The notes under the pieces: generated by a model
The model's database searches: none
Told to the model about the DNA's origin: nothing
The model's input: the letters and a program-made list of their open reading frames with translations, nothing else
NCBI RefSeq assembly: GCF_046506625.1
Contig: NZ_JBKFFP010000007.1
Span: 141,663-205,662 of the forward strand
Direction of reading: 5' to 3'
Origin: Zhengella sedimenti
GTDB lineage: Bacteria; Pseudomonadota; Alphaproteobacteria; Rhizobiales; Rhizobiaceae
Length of the DNA: 64,000 nucleotides
Part shown: positions 8,449-15,682 of the stretch, piece by piece
How the letters are laid out: the number at the start of each line of letters is the position of its first letter
Position numbering within the stretch: the first letter of the stretch is position 1
Made by a program: the position numbers and the translations under genes

Positions 8449-9771
8449 TCAGGCTGTCAGCGCGTTGTGAATGGATTCGGCTGCGTCGCGCCCCTGCGCA
8501 ACGGCCGTGACGGTGAGATCGTCGCCGCTGTTGGTGCAGTCGCCCCCGGCCCAGACCGATGGCAGCGACGTGCGCCCTTCGGCATCGACGGCAATGCGCC
8601 CGCCCTCCAGCGTGATGGACGGCGAAGAACCGTTGAGGCTCGAAGGCGCGAAGGCCTGCCCGATCGCCTTGAACACCTGGTCGCAGGCGATGGTTACCGT
8701 TTCGCCGGCCCGATTGAACTCGACCGCCGTCACCTTGCCGCCCTCGGCGACGATGCGCTTCGGCTGCATGTCGAAGCGCAGCACGACGCCCTTGGTCTGC
8801 GCCAGTTCCTGCTCGAAGGGTGACGCCTTCATCCGCGACTGGGGCCCGCGATAGGCCACCGTCACCTCGTCGGCACCCAGCGCCTTCGCCTGCACCGCGG
8901 CGTCGATGGCCGTCATGCCGCCGCCGATCACCACGACGCGCCGGCCCACCGGAACGCGCCCCAGGTCTTCGGCCTGCCGCAGCCCGGCAATCCAGTCGAC
9001 CGCATCGTCGGAGCCTTCGGCATCGGCATCGCCGCTGCCCAGCGCATTGACGCCGGCAAGGCCCATGCCGAGGAAGACGGCATCGTAGCGCCCGAGGAGA
9101 TCGGCAAGATGGACGTCGCGGCCAAGCATCTGGCCATGGTGGATCGCGATCCCGCCAATGGCCGTGACATAGTCCACCTCTGCCTGGGCGAAGCGGTCGG
9201 TCGCCTTGTAGGCGGCGATGCCATATTCGTTCAGGCCGCCGGACTTCTCACGCGCCTCGATGATGTCGACCGCATGGCCCTTCATCGCCAGGCGATGGGC
9301 GCAGGCCAGGCCTGCCGGACCGGCACCGATCACGGCGACCGTCTTGCCCGTCGAAGGCGCACGGCGGTAGAACTGCTTGCCCTCGCGCATCGCCGTGTCC
9401 GTCGCGTAGCGCTGGAGTTCGCCGATGCGCACCGGCTTGCCCTCGGCCACCTCGCGCACACACACCTCTTCGCACAGCGTTTCCGTGGGGCAGACGCGCG
9501 CGCACATGCCTCCAAGGATGTTCTGGTCGAAGATCGTCTTGGCCGCCCCCAGCGGGTTCCCGGTCTGGATCTGGCGGATGAACATCGGAATGTCGATCGC
9601 GGTCGGGCAGGCATTCATGCACGGCGCATCGTGGCAGAAGTAGCAGCGGTCCGATTCCACCCGCGCTTCATGCCCGTCCAGTGGCGGGTGCAGGTCGGAA
9701 AAGTTGCGGGCATAGTCCTCGGGCGTCAGCCGTCCAGCGGCAATGCCCTCCTTGACGGAGTTTTCAGCCAT
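8449..9771 (-). CDS. preT: NAD-dependent dihydropyrimidine dehydrogenase subunit PreT (PydX)
   Basis: The flavin and NAD-binding partner of PreA, passing electrons from NADH through Fe-S clusters to the PreA FMN. In 440 residues it shows a GltD-like architecture: an N-terminal cysteine-rich region (CYFCHDAPCMNACP, then CARVCPTETLCEEVC) for [4Fe-4S] clusters, a FAD-binding GAGPAGLACAHRLA, a NAD(P)-binding GGGMTAIDAA, and the C-terminal AGGDCTNSGDD segment. It is the first gene of the preTA operon, and a RutR-like site at 9825-9840 overlaps its presumed -35 region. Length and motif order match the bacterial family. Confidence 0.95.
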   Translation of the reverse strand: MAENSVKEGIAAGRLTPEDYARNFSDLHPPLDGHEARVESDRCYFCHDAPCMNACPTAIDIPMFIRQIQTGNPLGAAKTIFDQNILGGMCARVCPTETLCEEVCVREVAEGKPVRIGELQRYATDTAMREGKQFYRRAPSTGKTVAVIGAGPAGLACAHRLAMKGHAVDIIEAREKSGGLNEYGIAAYKATDRFAQAEVDYVTAIGGIAIHHGQMLGRDVHLADLLGRYDAVFLGMGLAGVNALGSGDADAEGSDDAVDWIAGLRQAEDLGRVPVGRRVVVIGGGMTAIDAAVQAKALGADEVTVAYRGPQSRMKASPFEQELAQTKGVVLRFDMQPKRIVAEGGKVTAVEFNRAGETVTIACDQVFKAIGQAFAPSSLNGSSPSITLEGGRIAVDAEGRTSLPSVWAGGDCTNSGDDLTVTAVAQGRDAAESIHNALTA

Positions 9772-9824
9772 TTTCAGTTCCCCATTTTCACTTCTTTTGC
9801 AGGAAGGCTAGCACAGAAAATTTT

Positions 9825-9840
9825 TTTATCAATCGGTCAA
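9825..9840 (-). promoter_or_regulatory. RutR-like operator in the preT promoter
   Basis: The plus strand reads TTTATCAATCGGTCAA, agreeing with the RutR consensus at 11 of 14 defined positions. Read on the minus strand it begins TTGACCG and is followed by an A-tract, the same arrangement as in the aminotransferase promoter (TTGTCC, then an A-tract). The site ends 54 bp before the preT start. The rest of 9772-10001 is AT-rich leader and shows no gene. Confidence 0.55.
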
Positions 9841-10001
9841 AACACGATTGATGCACTTTCGTCGAAATGAATCGCGCGCCGCCTCCGGCACTGAAGAACT
9901 TCGTTTATTGCTAATAAATCAATGTCTTGAAGCAAGGTCCGGAATCGCCGCCTGACCAGGTTGAATCGCCGGATGAACTCCGCGACGCAGCGCCGTCCCG
10001 C

Positions 10002-10457
10002 TCAACCGCCGGGGCGGAAACCGCGGGCGACCGCCCTCTCGAAAAGCGCCGTTGCAATGGCGTCGATGCGCCGCGCCGCCTTCTGGCGGCCCATGATTGC
10101 CTTCAGCCTGGCATTGGCGAACTGGATGGCGGCCTGCACGAAGGCGCGATCGGCGCTGTCCGGCGCCAGCGCATGCCAGACCGGTTCCCAGACCTCGTGG
10201 GCTTCCCAGAAAAATCCCCGTCGCAGCAGGACGAAACCGGCCGCCCAGGCCTCGCTTTCCCGCCAGTTGGCTGCCGTCACCGCATCGCCGGCACGGGCGG
10301 AAATATCGAAAACGGCGCCGGATTCGGGACGCTGCGTCGTGCCGGGACGATAGGGCTGTTCCGGAAGACGGCTGGCCAGAAACGAATCGAGCCGGACAAT
10401 CCTGTCCGGCCCGATTGCCTGTTCGGCCTCGGCCAGCGCCTTCTCCAGCGCGGTCAT
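10002..10457 (-). CDS. DUF309 domain-containing protein
   Basis: A 151-residue DUF309 protein from the ATG at 10457, identified by the family's signature (GFFWEAHEVWEPVW, about residues 79-92) and the following helical segment FVQAAIQFANARLKAIMG. The function of the family is unknown. The start lies two bases after the stop of the benzoate-CoA ligase gene, so the two are almost certainly translationally coupled. A longer reading frame starting at 10547 lies inside the ligase gene and is unlikely. Nothing in the sequence links it to benzoate beyond this coupling. Confidence 0.85.
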   Translation of the reverse strand: MTALEKALAEAEQAIGPDRIVRLDSFLASRLPEQPYRPGTTQRPESGAVFDISARAGDAVTAANWRESEAWAAGFVLLRRGFFWEAHEVWEPVWHALAPDSADRAFVQAAIQFANARLKAIMGRQKAARRIDAIATALFERAVARGFRPGG

Positions 10458-10459
10458 GG

Positions 10460-12001
10460 TCAGGCGCGCAGCTTGAAACGCTGGATCTTGCCGGTCGCCG
10501 TCTTGGGCAGGTCGTCGACGACTTCCACCCAGCGCGGATATTTCCACTTGCCGATCTTTTCCTTGACGTGCTCCTTGAGCGCCTCGCGGAAGGTCTCGTT
10601 GTCTTCGCCATCCTCCTTGAGGACAACGAAGGCTTTCGGCTTTTCCAGCCCGTCCTCGTCGCGCTCGGCCACGACCGCCGCCTCAAGCACGGCCGGATGG
10701 GTGACAAGTGCCTGCTCCACCTCGAAGGGTGACAGCCATATGCCCGACACCTTGAACATGTCGTCGGTGCGCCCGCAATAGACCAGCCGCCCGTCGTCGC
10801 GCAGTTCGTACTTGTCGCCGGTCCGCGTCCAGTTGCCCTCGAATGTCGAGCGGCTCTTGTCGCGCTGGTTCCAGTAGCCGTCCGCCGCCGACGGCCCCTT
10901 GACCAGCAATTCGCCGACCCCGCCGGCTGCGACATCATGGTTGTTCTCGTCGACCAGCCGCAATTCGTATCCGGGCACCGCCGTGCCTGACGTGCCGTAG
11001 ACCACGTCGCCGAGCCGGTTCGAGAGGAAGATGTGGAGCATTTCGGTGGACCCGACGCCATCGAGGATCGGTGTCCCGGTGATCGCCTCCCAGCGCTTGC
11101 CGACCTCTTCCGGCAGTGCCTCCCCCGCCGAGATCGAATGGCGCAGCCGATCGAAACCCGCCGGCTTCGCGCCCTTCATGGCCGCCACGAGCGCGGCATA
11201 GAGCGTCGGCACACCGCAGAAGATGGAGGGCCGGCGGCGCTCGAAAATGTCCAGCACGCTGTCGGGTGTCGGCCGTCCGGCCAGGATCACTGTGGTCGCC
11301 CCGACCGACATCGGAAAGGTCATCGCGTTGCCGAGACCGTAGGCGAAGAAGAACTTGGCTGCGGAATAGACGACGTCATCCTCGCGAATGCCCAGGACCT
11401 GGGCGCCATAGGTATCAGCCGTAGCCTTCAGGCTTCCGTGGACATGGCGAACGCCCTTGGGGCGCCCTGTGGAACCCGAAGAATAGAGCCAGAAGGCGCA
11501 TTCGTCGGCGCTTGCCTCGATCATCGGCTCGGGATCGCTGGCCGCCAGTTCGCTGGCGAAATGCAGGGTGCCGTCCGGCGCGTTGTCGCCGATGAACACC
11601 ACCTTCTCGATGAAGGGCTGGTCCTTGACGACCGGCTCCACCACGGGCCACAGCGCCTGCGAGACGAACAGGATCCGCGCCCGGCTGTCACGCAGGATGG
11701 CGTCGTAGACATCGCCGCCCAGCAGCGTGTTGATGGCGATCGGCACGACGCCGCATTTCAGCGAGCCCCAGAAGATGATCGGAAATTCGACCACGTCGAG
11801 GACGATCATCGCCGCGCGATCCTCGCGGCGGATGCCGTGACGCCGGTACAACGAAGCCATCCGGTCGCTTGCCTCGGCCAGCCCGCCATAGGTCAGCGTC
11901 CGTCCGCCCGGCTGGGACTCCACGAAAGCGGGCTTGTCCGCCCTTGCGTCCAGATGCCTGTCCACGAAATACCAAGCGGCGTTGGCGTTCGCCTCGCTCA
12001 T
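10460..12001 (-). CDS. Benzoate-CoA ligase
   Basis: An acyl-activating enzyme of 513 residues, the size of BadA/BclA-type benzoate-CoA ligases, converting benzoate, ATP and CoA to benzoyl-CoA in the cytosol. Visible motifs are the AMP-binding loop YSSGSTGRPKGV, the benzoate-ligase-like AAKFFFAYGLGNAMTFP, GVGSTEMLHIFLSN, RTGDKYELRDDGRLVYCGR and the C-terminal PKTATGKIQRFKLR with the adenylation lysine. The ATG at 12001 follows GGGGAGGG; the frame extends upstream to 12091 without a better site. It supplies the substrate of BoxAB encoded 10 kb away. A triple TGCA array 83 bp upstream links it to BoxR control. Hydroxy- or aminobenzoates are possible alternative substrates. Confidence 0.92.
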   Translation of the reverse strand: MSEANANAAWYFVDRHLDARADKPAFVESQPGGRTLTYGGLAEASDRMASLYRRHGIRREDRAAMIVLDVVEFPIIFWGSLKCGVVPIAINTLLGGDVYDAILRDSRARILFVSQALWPVVEPVVKDQPFIEKVVFIGDNAPDGTLHFASELAASDPEPMIEASADECAFWLYSSGSTGRPKGVRHVHGSLKATADTYGAQVLGIREDDVVYSAAKFFFAYGLGNAMTFPMSVGATTVILAGRPTPDSVLDIFERRRPSIFCGVPTLYAALVAAMKGAKPAGFDRLRHSISAGEALPEEVGKRWEAITGTPILDGVGSTEMLHIFLSNRLGDVVYGTSGTAVPGYELRLVDENNHDVAAGGVGELLVKGPSAADGYWNQRDKSRSTFEGNWTRTGDKYELRDDGRLVYCGRTDDMFKVSGIWLSPFEVEQALVTHPAVLEAAVVAERDEDGLEKPKAFVVLKEDGEDNETFREALKEHVKEKIGKWKYPRWVEVVDDLPKTATGKIQRFKLRA

Positions 12002-12083
12002 CAGTCCCTCCCCGGCACCGGGAAACGCCAAACCCGGGATTCGGCGCCCGATCGTTGTTGATTGCCGCCTTCGCTCCTCCGCG

Positions 12084-12107
12084 TGCAGCATTGTGCATTA
12101 TCATGCA
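12084..12107 (-). promoter_or_regulatory. Predicted BoxR operator: three TGCA repeats at 10-bp spacing
   Basis: TGCA occurs at 12084, 12094 and 12104, exactly one helical turn apart. On the minus strand the first two units form TGCATGATAATGCA, the same 14-mer pattern as upstream of boxR. The BzdR/BoxR regulators are known to bind TGCA repeats inside palindromes. The array lies 83-106 bp upstream of the ligase start. Confidence 0.65.
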
Positions 12108-12403
12108 TAATTTCCCATGGGCAGGCAAGCCATTCCCGCGAACAGCGGCAATTTTTTTCCCTGGACGGTCATTTTGCGCACATGGCGGCGTCCGGAAGCC
12201 CGTGCAAACTTCCCTTGTTCCGTACCGTTTCGCCGTTGAAACAATGGGTTTTCCGCTTGATCGAGGTCAAGGCGGGTATCCGGCAGGATTTGTATTTTGA
12301 TCATGGACGACTATGTTTCCATCATGTGCCATGAAACGGACCGGTAGACGGGCCGGTCTTGCAAAATGGCGCTATGCGCGATAGTCTCCGGCTGAACAGG
12401 ATA

Positions 12404-12417
12404 TGCAAGATAATGCA
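12404..12417 (+). promoter_or_regulatory. BoxR-type TGCA-N6-TGCA motif in front of irr
   Basis: The plus strand reads TGCAAGATAATGCA, matching the TGCA-NN-ATAA-TGCA pattern found at the box genes. It contains GATAAT, a possible -10 hexamer (12409-12414), seven bases before the irr ATG at 12422. No good -35 is visible. Binding by BoxR is inferred from similarity only. Confidence 0.45.
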
Positions 12418-12421
12418 GACT

Positions 12422-12901
12422 ATGGACTGGTCATCGAGAAACAAGAGCCACAAGGCGCCCGCCGGGGGTCCGCTATGCTGGGCATCCCGTCTGCGTGACA
12501 GGATGCGCGCTTCCGGTCTGCGCCCGACGCGTCAGCGCATGCATCTGGCAACGCTTCTGTTTACCCGTGGCGACAGGCATGTGACGGCTGAGGAAATCCA
12601 CGCCGAGGCACAGCAGGAAAACATCGCCGTCTCGCTGGCGACCGTCTACAACACGCTGCACCAGTTCACCGAGGCGGGTCTTCTGCGCGTCCTCGCCATC
12701 GAGACCAACAAGACCTATTTCGATACCAACACATCCGACCATCATCACTTCTTTGTCGAAGGCCGGGGGCAGGTTCTCGATATTCCGGATCAGGGTCCGG
12801 AAGGAACGCTCAAGGTCGAGAACCTTCCCGAACCGCCCGATGGCATGGAAATCGCCCATGTCGATGTCGTGGTGCGCCTGCGCCCCAAGACGCGCGGCTG
12901 A
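12422..12901 (+). CDS. irr: Irr-type Fur family iron response regulator
   Basis: A Fur-superfamily regulator of the rhizobial Irr branch that represses or activates iron-responsive genes according to haem status. The core is characteristic: RASGLRPTRQRM, LLFTRGDRHVTAEEI, VSLATVYNTLHQFTEAGLL, KTYFDTNTSDHHHFFVE. The HHH haem-sensing cluster is present. The N-terminal haem regulatory motif (a Cys-Pro) of Bradyrhizobium Irr is not; the comparable stretch reads GGPLCWASRL. The start is uncertain: ATG at 12422 gives 159 residues; ATG at 12413 or a TTG at 12359 are alternatives, but 12413 lies inside the TGCA motif and none has a strong ribosome site. DUF3228-like gene follows on the same strand. 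Confidence 0.88.
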   Translation: MDWSSRNKSHKAPAGGPLCWASRLRDRMRASGLRPTRQRMHLATLLFTRGDRHVTAEEIHAEAQQENIAVSLATVYNTLHQFTEAGLLRVLAIETNKTYFDTNTSDHHHFFVEGRGQVLDIPDQGPEGTLKVENLPEPPDGMEIAHVDVVVRLRPKTRG

Positions 12902-13016
12902 CAACGGCACCGTATCGCAAGGCGGACCGGTTGCGGCACGCCCCTGAAGCCATTGACCTGTCGGGCGTCTGGCTGAACCTGTTTGCGGTGGCGCGCGGTA
13001 TCCCGGGAGATCCTGC

Positions 13017-13595
13017 ATGACGATCGCAATGACCGGTTTTGCCCTTCGCCAATGGCAGGAGAACGCCGGTGCCAAGCGCATCACCGGCCTGCCACCGGAC
13101 CGGCTTGTCGCGCTTGCCAATGCGGCCGTGGCAAGGGGTGCGCCTCTCGTCGGCGGCTATGCCCCCTTCTGCAAGCATCTCTTCCTGGACAATCCCTCGC
13201 CCACGCGCTGCTCCTTCGCCCCGATCACCGAAGGCAATCGCCATTGCCTGGTATCGGGTTACCAGGCCCGCCGTGAGGGGGAACTTCCCGTTCTGGAACG
13301 CTGGCTCGAAGGCGTCGAGGCGCCTGTCGCCCGATGGCTGGACGTGATCCTCTACTCCAAGGCACAGCTTGATGCCGAGGCTGCCGACGGGCCGGACGAC
13401 GAGGCTGTGCCGGAATGCGAATGGGGCATTGTCTCGGTGATCGGCACCCTTGAGCCGACAGAGCCGCCCATGCCGCCGATTACCCAGATGCGCAACAGCC
13501 TGGGACGTGCCGAAGGTGGTTCGGGTGTCGCCATCGACCGGGCGGCCTATGCCCGCGCCGTCGACTTCTGGGAGCGCCATGCCACGATCCGCTGA
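13017..13595 (+). CDS. DUF3228-like protein of unknown function
   Basis: A 192-residue cytosolic protein, recognised tentatively as DUF3228 from length and segments such as GGYAPFCKHLFL, CLVSGYQARREGELPVLERW and WGIVSVIGTLEPTEPPMPPIT. It has no signal peptide or membrane segment and two cysteines in the PFCKH and TRCSF segments. It follows irr by 115 bp on the same strand and ends 11 bp before the convergent pbpC stop. Function is not known; co-transcription with irr is possible but unproven. Confidence 0.7.
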   Translation: MTIAMTGFALRQWQENAGAKRITGLPPDRLVALANAAVARGAPLVGGYAPFCKHLFLDNPSPTRCSFAPITEGNRHCLVSGYQARREGELPVLERWLEGVEAPVARWLDVILYSKAQLDAEAADGPDDEAVPECEWGIVSVIGTLEPTEPPMPPITQMRNSLGRAEGGSGVAIDRAAYARAVDFWERHATIR

Positions 13596-13606
13596 TGCGG
13601 ATCTGT

Positions 13607-15682
13607 CTATTGCACGAACAGGTCAACGCTGGCTGCACGTCCGGCCGCGTCGATCACCGTCAGCCGCTGCTGTCCCTTGCCGTCCGGCTGCCATTGGCGC
13701 ACCCGCCGCCGTGAGGCGCCATCCAGCGGCGCGCCATTGGCCAGCCAGCGGAACGGCGCCCGCCCGCCCTGCAACTTGATGATGAGCGGCTGGACCGATC
13801 CGGTTCCGCCGCCTGCAAGGTCGACCCGCGCGCCCGAAGGCGGATAGACGATGACGGGCGCCGGTTCCGGCGCATCGCGGGTTTCGCCCGGTGCACGCGA
13901 CGCAAAGCGCCTGAGCGCCTGCGGCAACTCGCCATGGGCAAGCAGCACCGCGCCGCGCGGCTTCGGCGGCAGCGCGCGCAGTCCGAGACCCGCGCGTGAC
14001 CAGCCATTGAAAAGAAGCGGCGCGGCAGCTTCCGCACCGCTCAGGCCCGGCACGGCACCGTTGTCAGGCCGGCCGGCCCAGACGGCCAGCACATGGGCGC
14101 CGTCGAACCCCACCGCCCAGGCATCGCGATAACCGTAGGACGTACCGGTCTTGTAGGCGAGGCCAAGCTGCGCCGCGCCGGGCGGCGGCGCAATTCCCGA
14201 CAGGATGCCCCCGACCTGCCAGGCCGCCGAAGGCTCCAGGATGCGGGAGCGCCTCGGCCTCTCCGAGCGATCCAAGGTGAACCGCGCGGCGGCGCTCTCC
14301 CCCTGATTGGCAAGAGCCGTATAGGCCTGCGCGAGCCCCGCCAGCGTGACGCCAGCGCCGCCCAGTCCGACGGCCAGGCCCGGCGCCCCGCCTTCCGGCA
14401 GGACGAGCCTGGCGCCCGCCCGGCGCAGGCGGGACGACAATCGCATGGGTCCGACTGCGTCAAGCAGGCGAACCGCCGGGACATTCAGCGACCATTGCAA
14501 CGCCTCGCGAACGGTGACGTCGCCCTTGTAGTCCATGTCGAAATTGGCCGGACGATAGCCGCCGAAATCGGCCGGCCGGTCAGCGATGATCGTTTCCGGG
14601 GCCGCGATCCCCTGTTCAAAGGCCAGCCCGTAGATGAACGGCTTGAGCGCCGAGCCGGGCGAACGCGGCACATCCGCCATGTCCACCCAGCCGGACCGGC
14701 CTTCATCGAGATGATCCGCCGACCCCACGCGTGCCAGCATCTCGCCCGTCGCCGCATCGAGCAGCACCATGGCCACCGAGACACCGGCGGGAAGCCGCGC
14801 GGCTCCCTCCCGCGCGACGTTTTCCAGCGCGCGCTGGTAGGCCGCGTCCAGTGTGAGGCGGTGCGGCGCGCCGCGCCGGTCCGCCTTTGCCAGAACGTCC
14901 ATGGACAGGTGCGCGCTCAGCGCGGGCATGGCCACACGGTCCCGCGGCACGTCGAAGCCCGATGCGCGCGCGATTTCCGTTTGCGCAATGAGCCCTGCCC
15001 CGGCCATCCGCCACAACACCCTGTCGCGAGCCGCTTTTGCCTGGCGGGGCGCCCGGTCAGGCCTGCGGCTTTCCGGCGATTGCGGCAGCGCCACGAGCAG
15101 GGCCGCCTCCGACAGCCTGAGCTTCAACGGCTCCTTGCCGAACCAGGCAAGCGATGCCGCGCGAATGCCTTCCAGGTTTCCCCCATAGGGCGCCAGCACC
15201 AGGTAGCGTTCGAGGATTTCCCGCTTGGAAAGCCGCCGCTCGATCTGCACGGCCCGAACCATCTGGCGGAGCTTGGCCGTGACGGATCGCTCGGCGCGCG
15301 GCTCCATGAGCCGGGCAAGCTGCATGGTGATCGTCGATCCCCCCGAGACGATACGCCCGTGGGCTGCGAACTGCCAGGCGGCCCGCGCGATGGCCAGCGG
15401 ATCAATGCCGTGATGGCCGAAGAACCGCTTGTCCTCGTAAGCCACCAGCATGGAAACGAATTGCGGGTCGACATCATCCAGCGACACCGGAAAGCGCCAC
15501 CGCCCCTCGCCTGTCGCCTGGGCGAAAAGCAGCGTCCCGTTCCGGTCGTGCACCTCCGCCGAAACGGATGGCGGATCGAGCGGCGGCGGAAAGGTCTCGT
15601 CCAGGCCCGAAAGCCCGGCCATGGCGAAGAACAGGCCGGACAGGGCGCTCGCACCCCACTTGAGGACCGAAAGCGCCCGCAT
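13607..15682 (-). CDS. pbpC: Penicillin-binding protein 1C
   Basis: A bifunctional class A PBP (691 residues) that polymerises and may cross-link peptidoglycan in the periplasm, anchored by an N-terminal hydrophobic segment. The glycosyltransferase domain shows YEDKRFFGHHGIDP and GGSTITMQLARL; the transpeptidase domain shows SPGSALKPF (SxxK), WSLN (SxN) and KTGTS. The last ~90 residues form the beta-rich BiPBP_C-type domain (VIYPPSGARVDLAGG). The start codon overlaps the stop of the alpha-2-macroglobulin gene by one base (TGATG), so the pair is translationally coupled, as is usual for PBP1C and bacterial A2M genes. Confidence 0.93.
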   Translation of the reverse strand: MRALSVLKWGASALSGLFFAMAGLSGLDETFPPPLDPPSVSAEVHDRNGTLLFAQATGEGRWRFPVSLDDVDPQFVSMLVAYEDKRFFGHHGIDPLAIARAAWQFAAHGRIVSGGSTITMQLARLMEPRAERSVTAKLRQMVRAVQIERRLSKREILERYLVLAPYGGNLEGIRAASLAWFGKEPLKLRLSEAALLVALPQSPESRRPDRAPRQAKAARDRVLWRMAGAGLIAQTEIARASGFDVPRDRVAMPALSAHLSMDVLAKADRRGAPHRLTLDAAYQRALENVAREGAARLPAGVSVAMVLLDAATGEMLARVGSADHLDEGRSGWVDMADVPRSPGSALKPFIYGLAFEQGIAAPETIIADRPADFGGYRPANFDMDYKGDVTVREALQWSLNVPAVRLLDAVGPMRLSSRLRRAGARLVLPEGGAPGLAVGLGGAGVTLAGLAQAYTALANQGESAAARFTLDRSERPRRSRILEPSAAWQVGGILSGIAPPPGAAQLGLAYKTGTSYGYRDAWAVGFDGAHVLAVWAGRPDNGAVPGLSGAEAAAPLLFNGWSRAGLGLRALPPKPRGAVLLAHGELPQALRRFASRAPGETRDAPEPAPVIVYPPSGARVDLAGGGTGSVQPLIIKLQGGRAPFRWLANGAPLDGASRRRVRQWQPDGKGQQRLTVIDAAGRAASVDLFVQ

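Larger units (their letters stand above)
12002..12421. promoter_or_regulatory. Divergent regulatory region between benzoate-CoA ligase and irr
   Basis: About 420 bp with no convincing gene; short frames here lack ribosome sites and resemble nothing. It holds a three-copy TGCA array near the ligase (12084-12107) and a second TGCA pair directly before irr (12404-12417). The middle part (12110-12360) is relatively AT-rich and shows no repeat I could define. Confidence 0.6.

Noticed and set aside
9919..11061. A 380-codon minus-strand frame overlapping DUF309 and the ligase
   Set aside because: It is in another frame of two genes with clear motifs on the same strand and resembles nothing.
12062..12334. 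Short plus-strand frames between benzoate-CoA ligase and irr
   Set aside because: No ribosome site, no recognisable product, and they cross the TGCA operator array.
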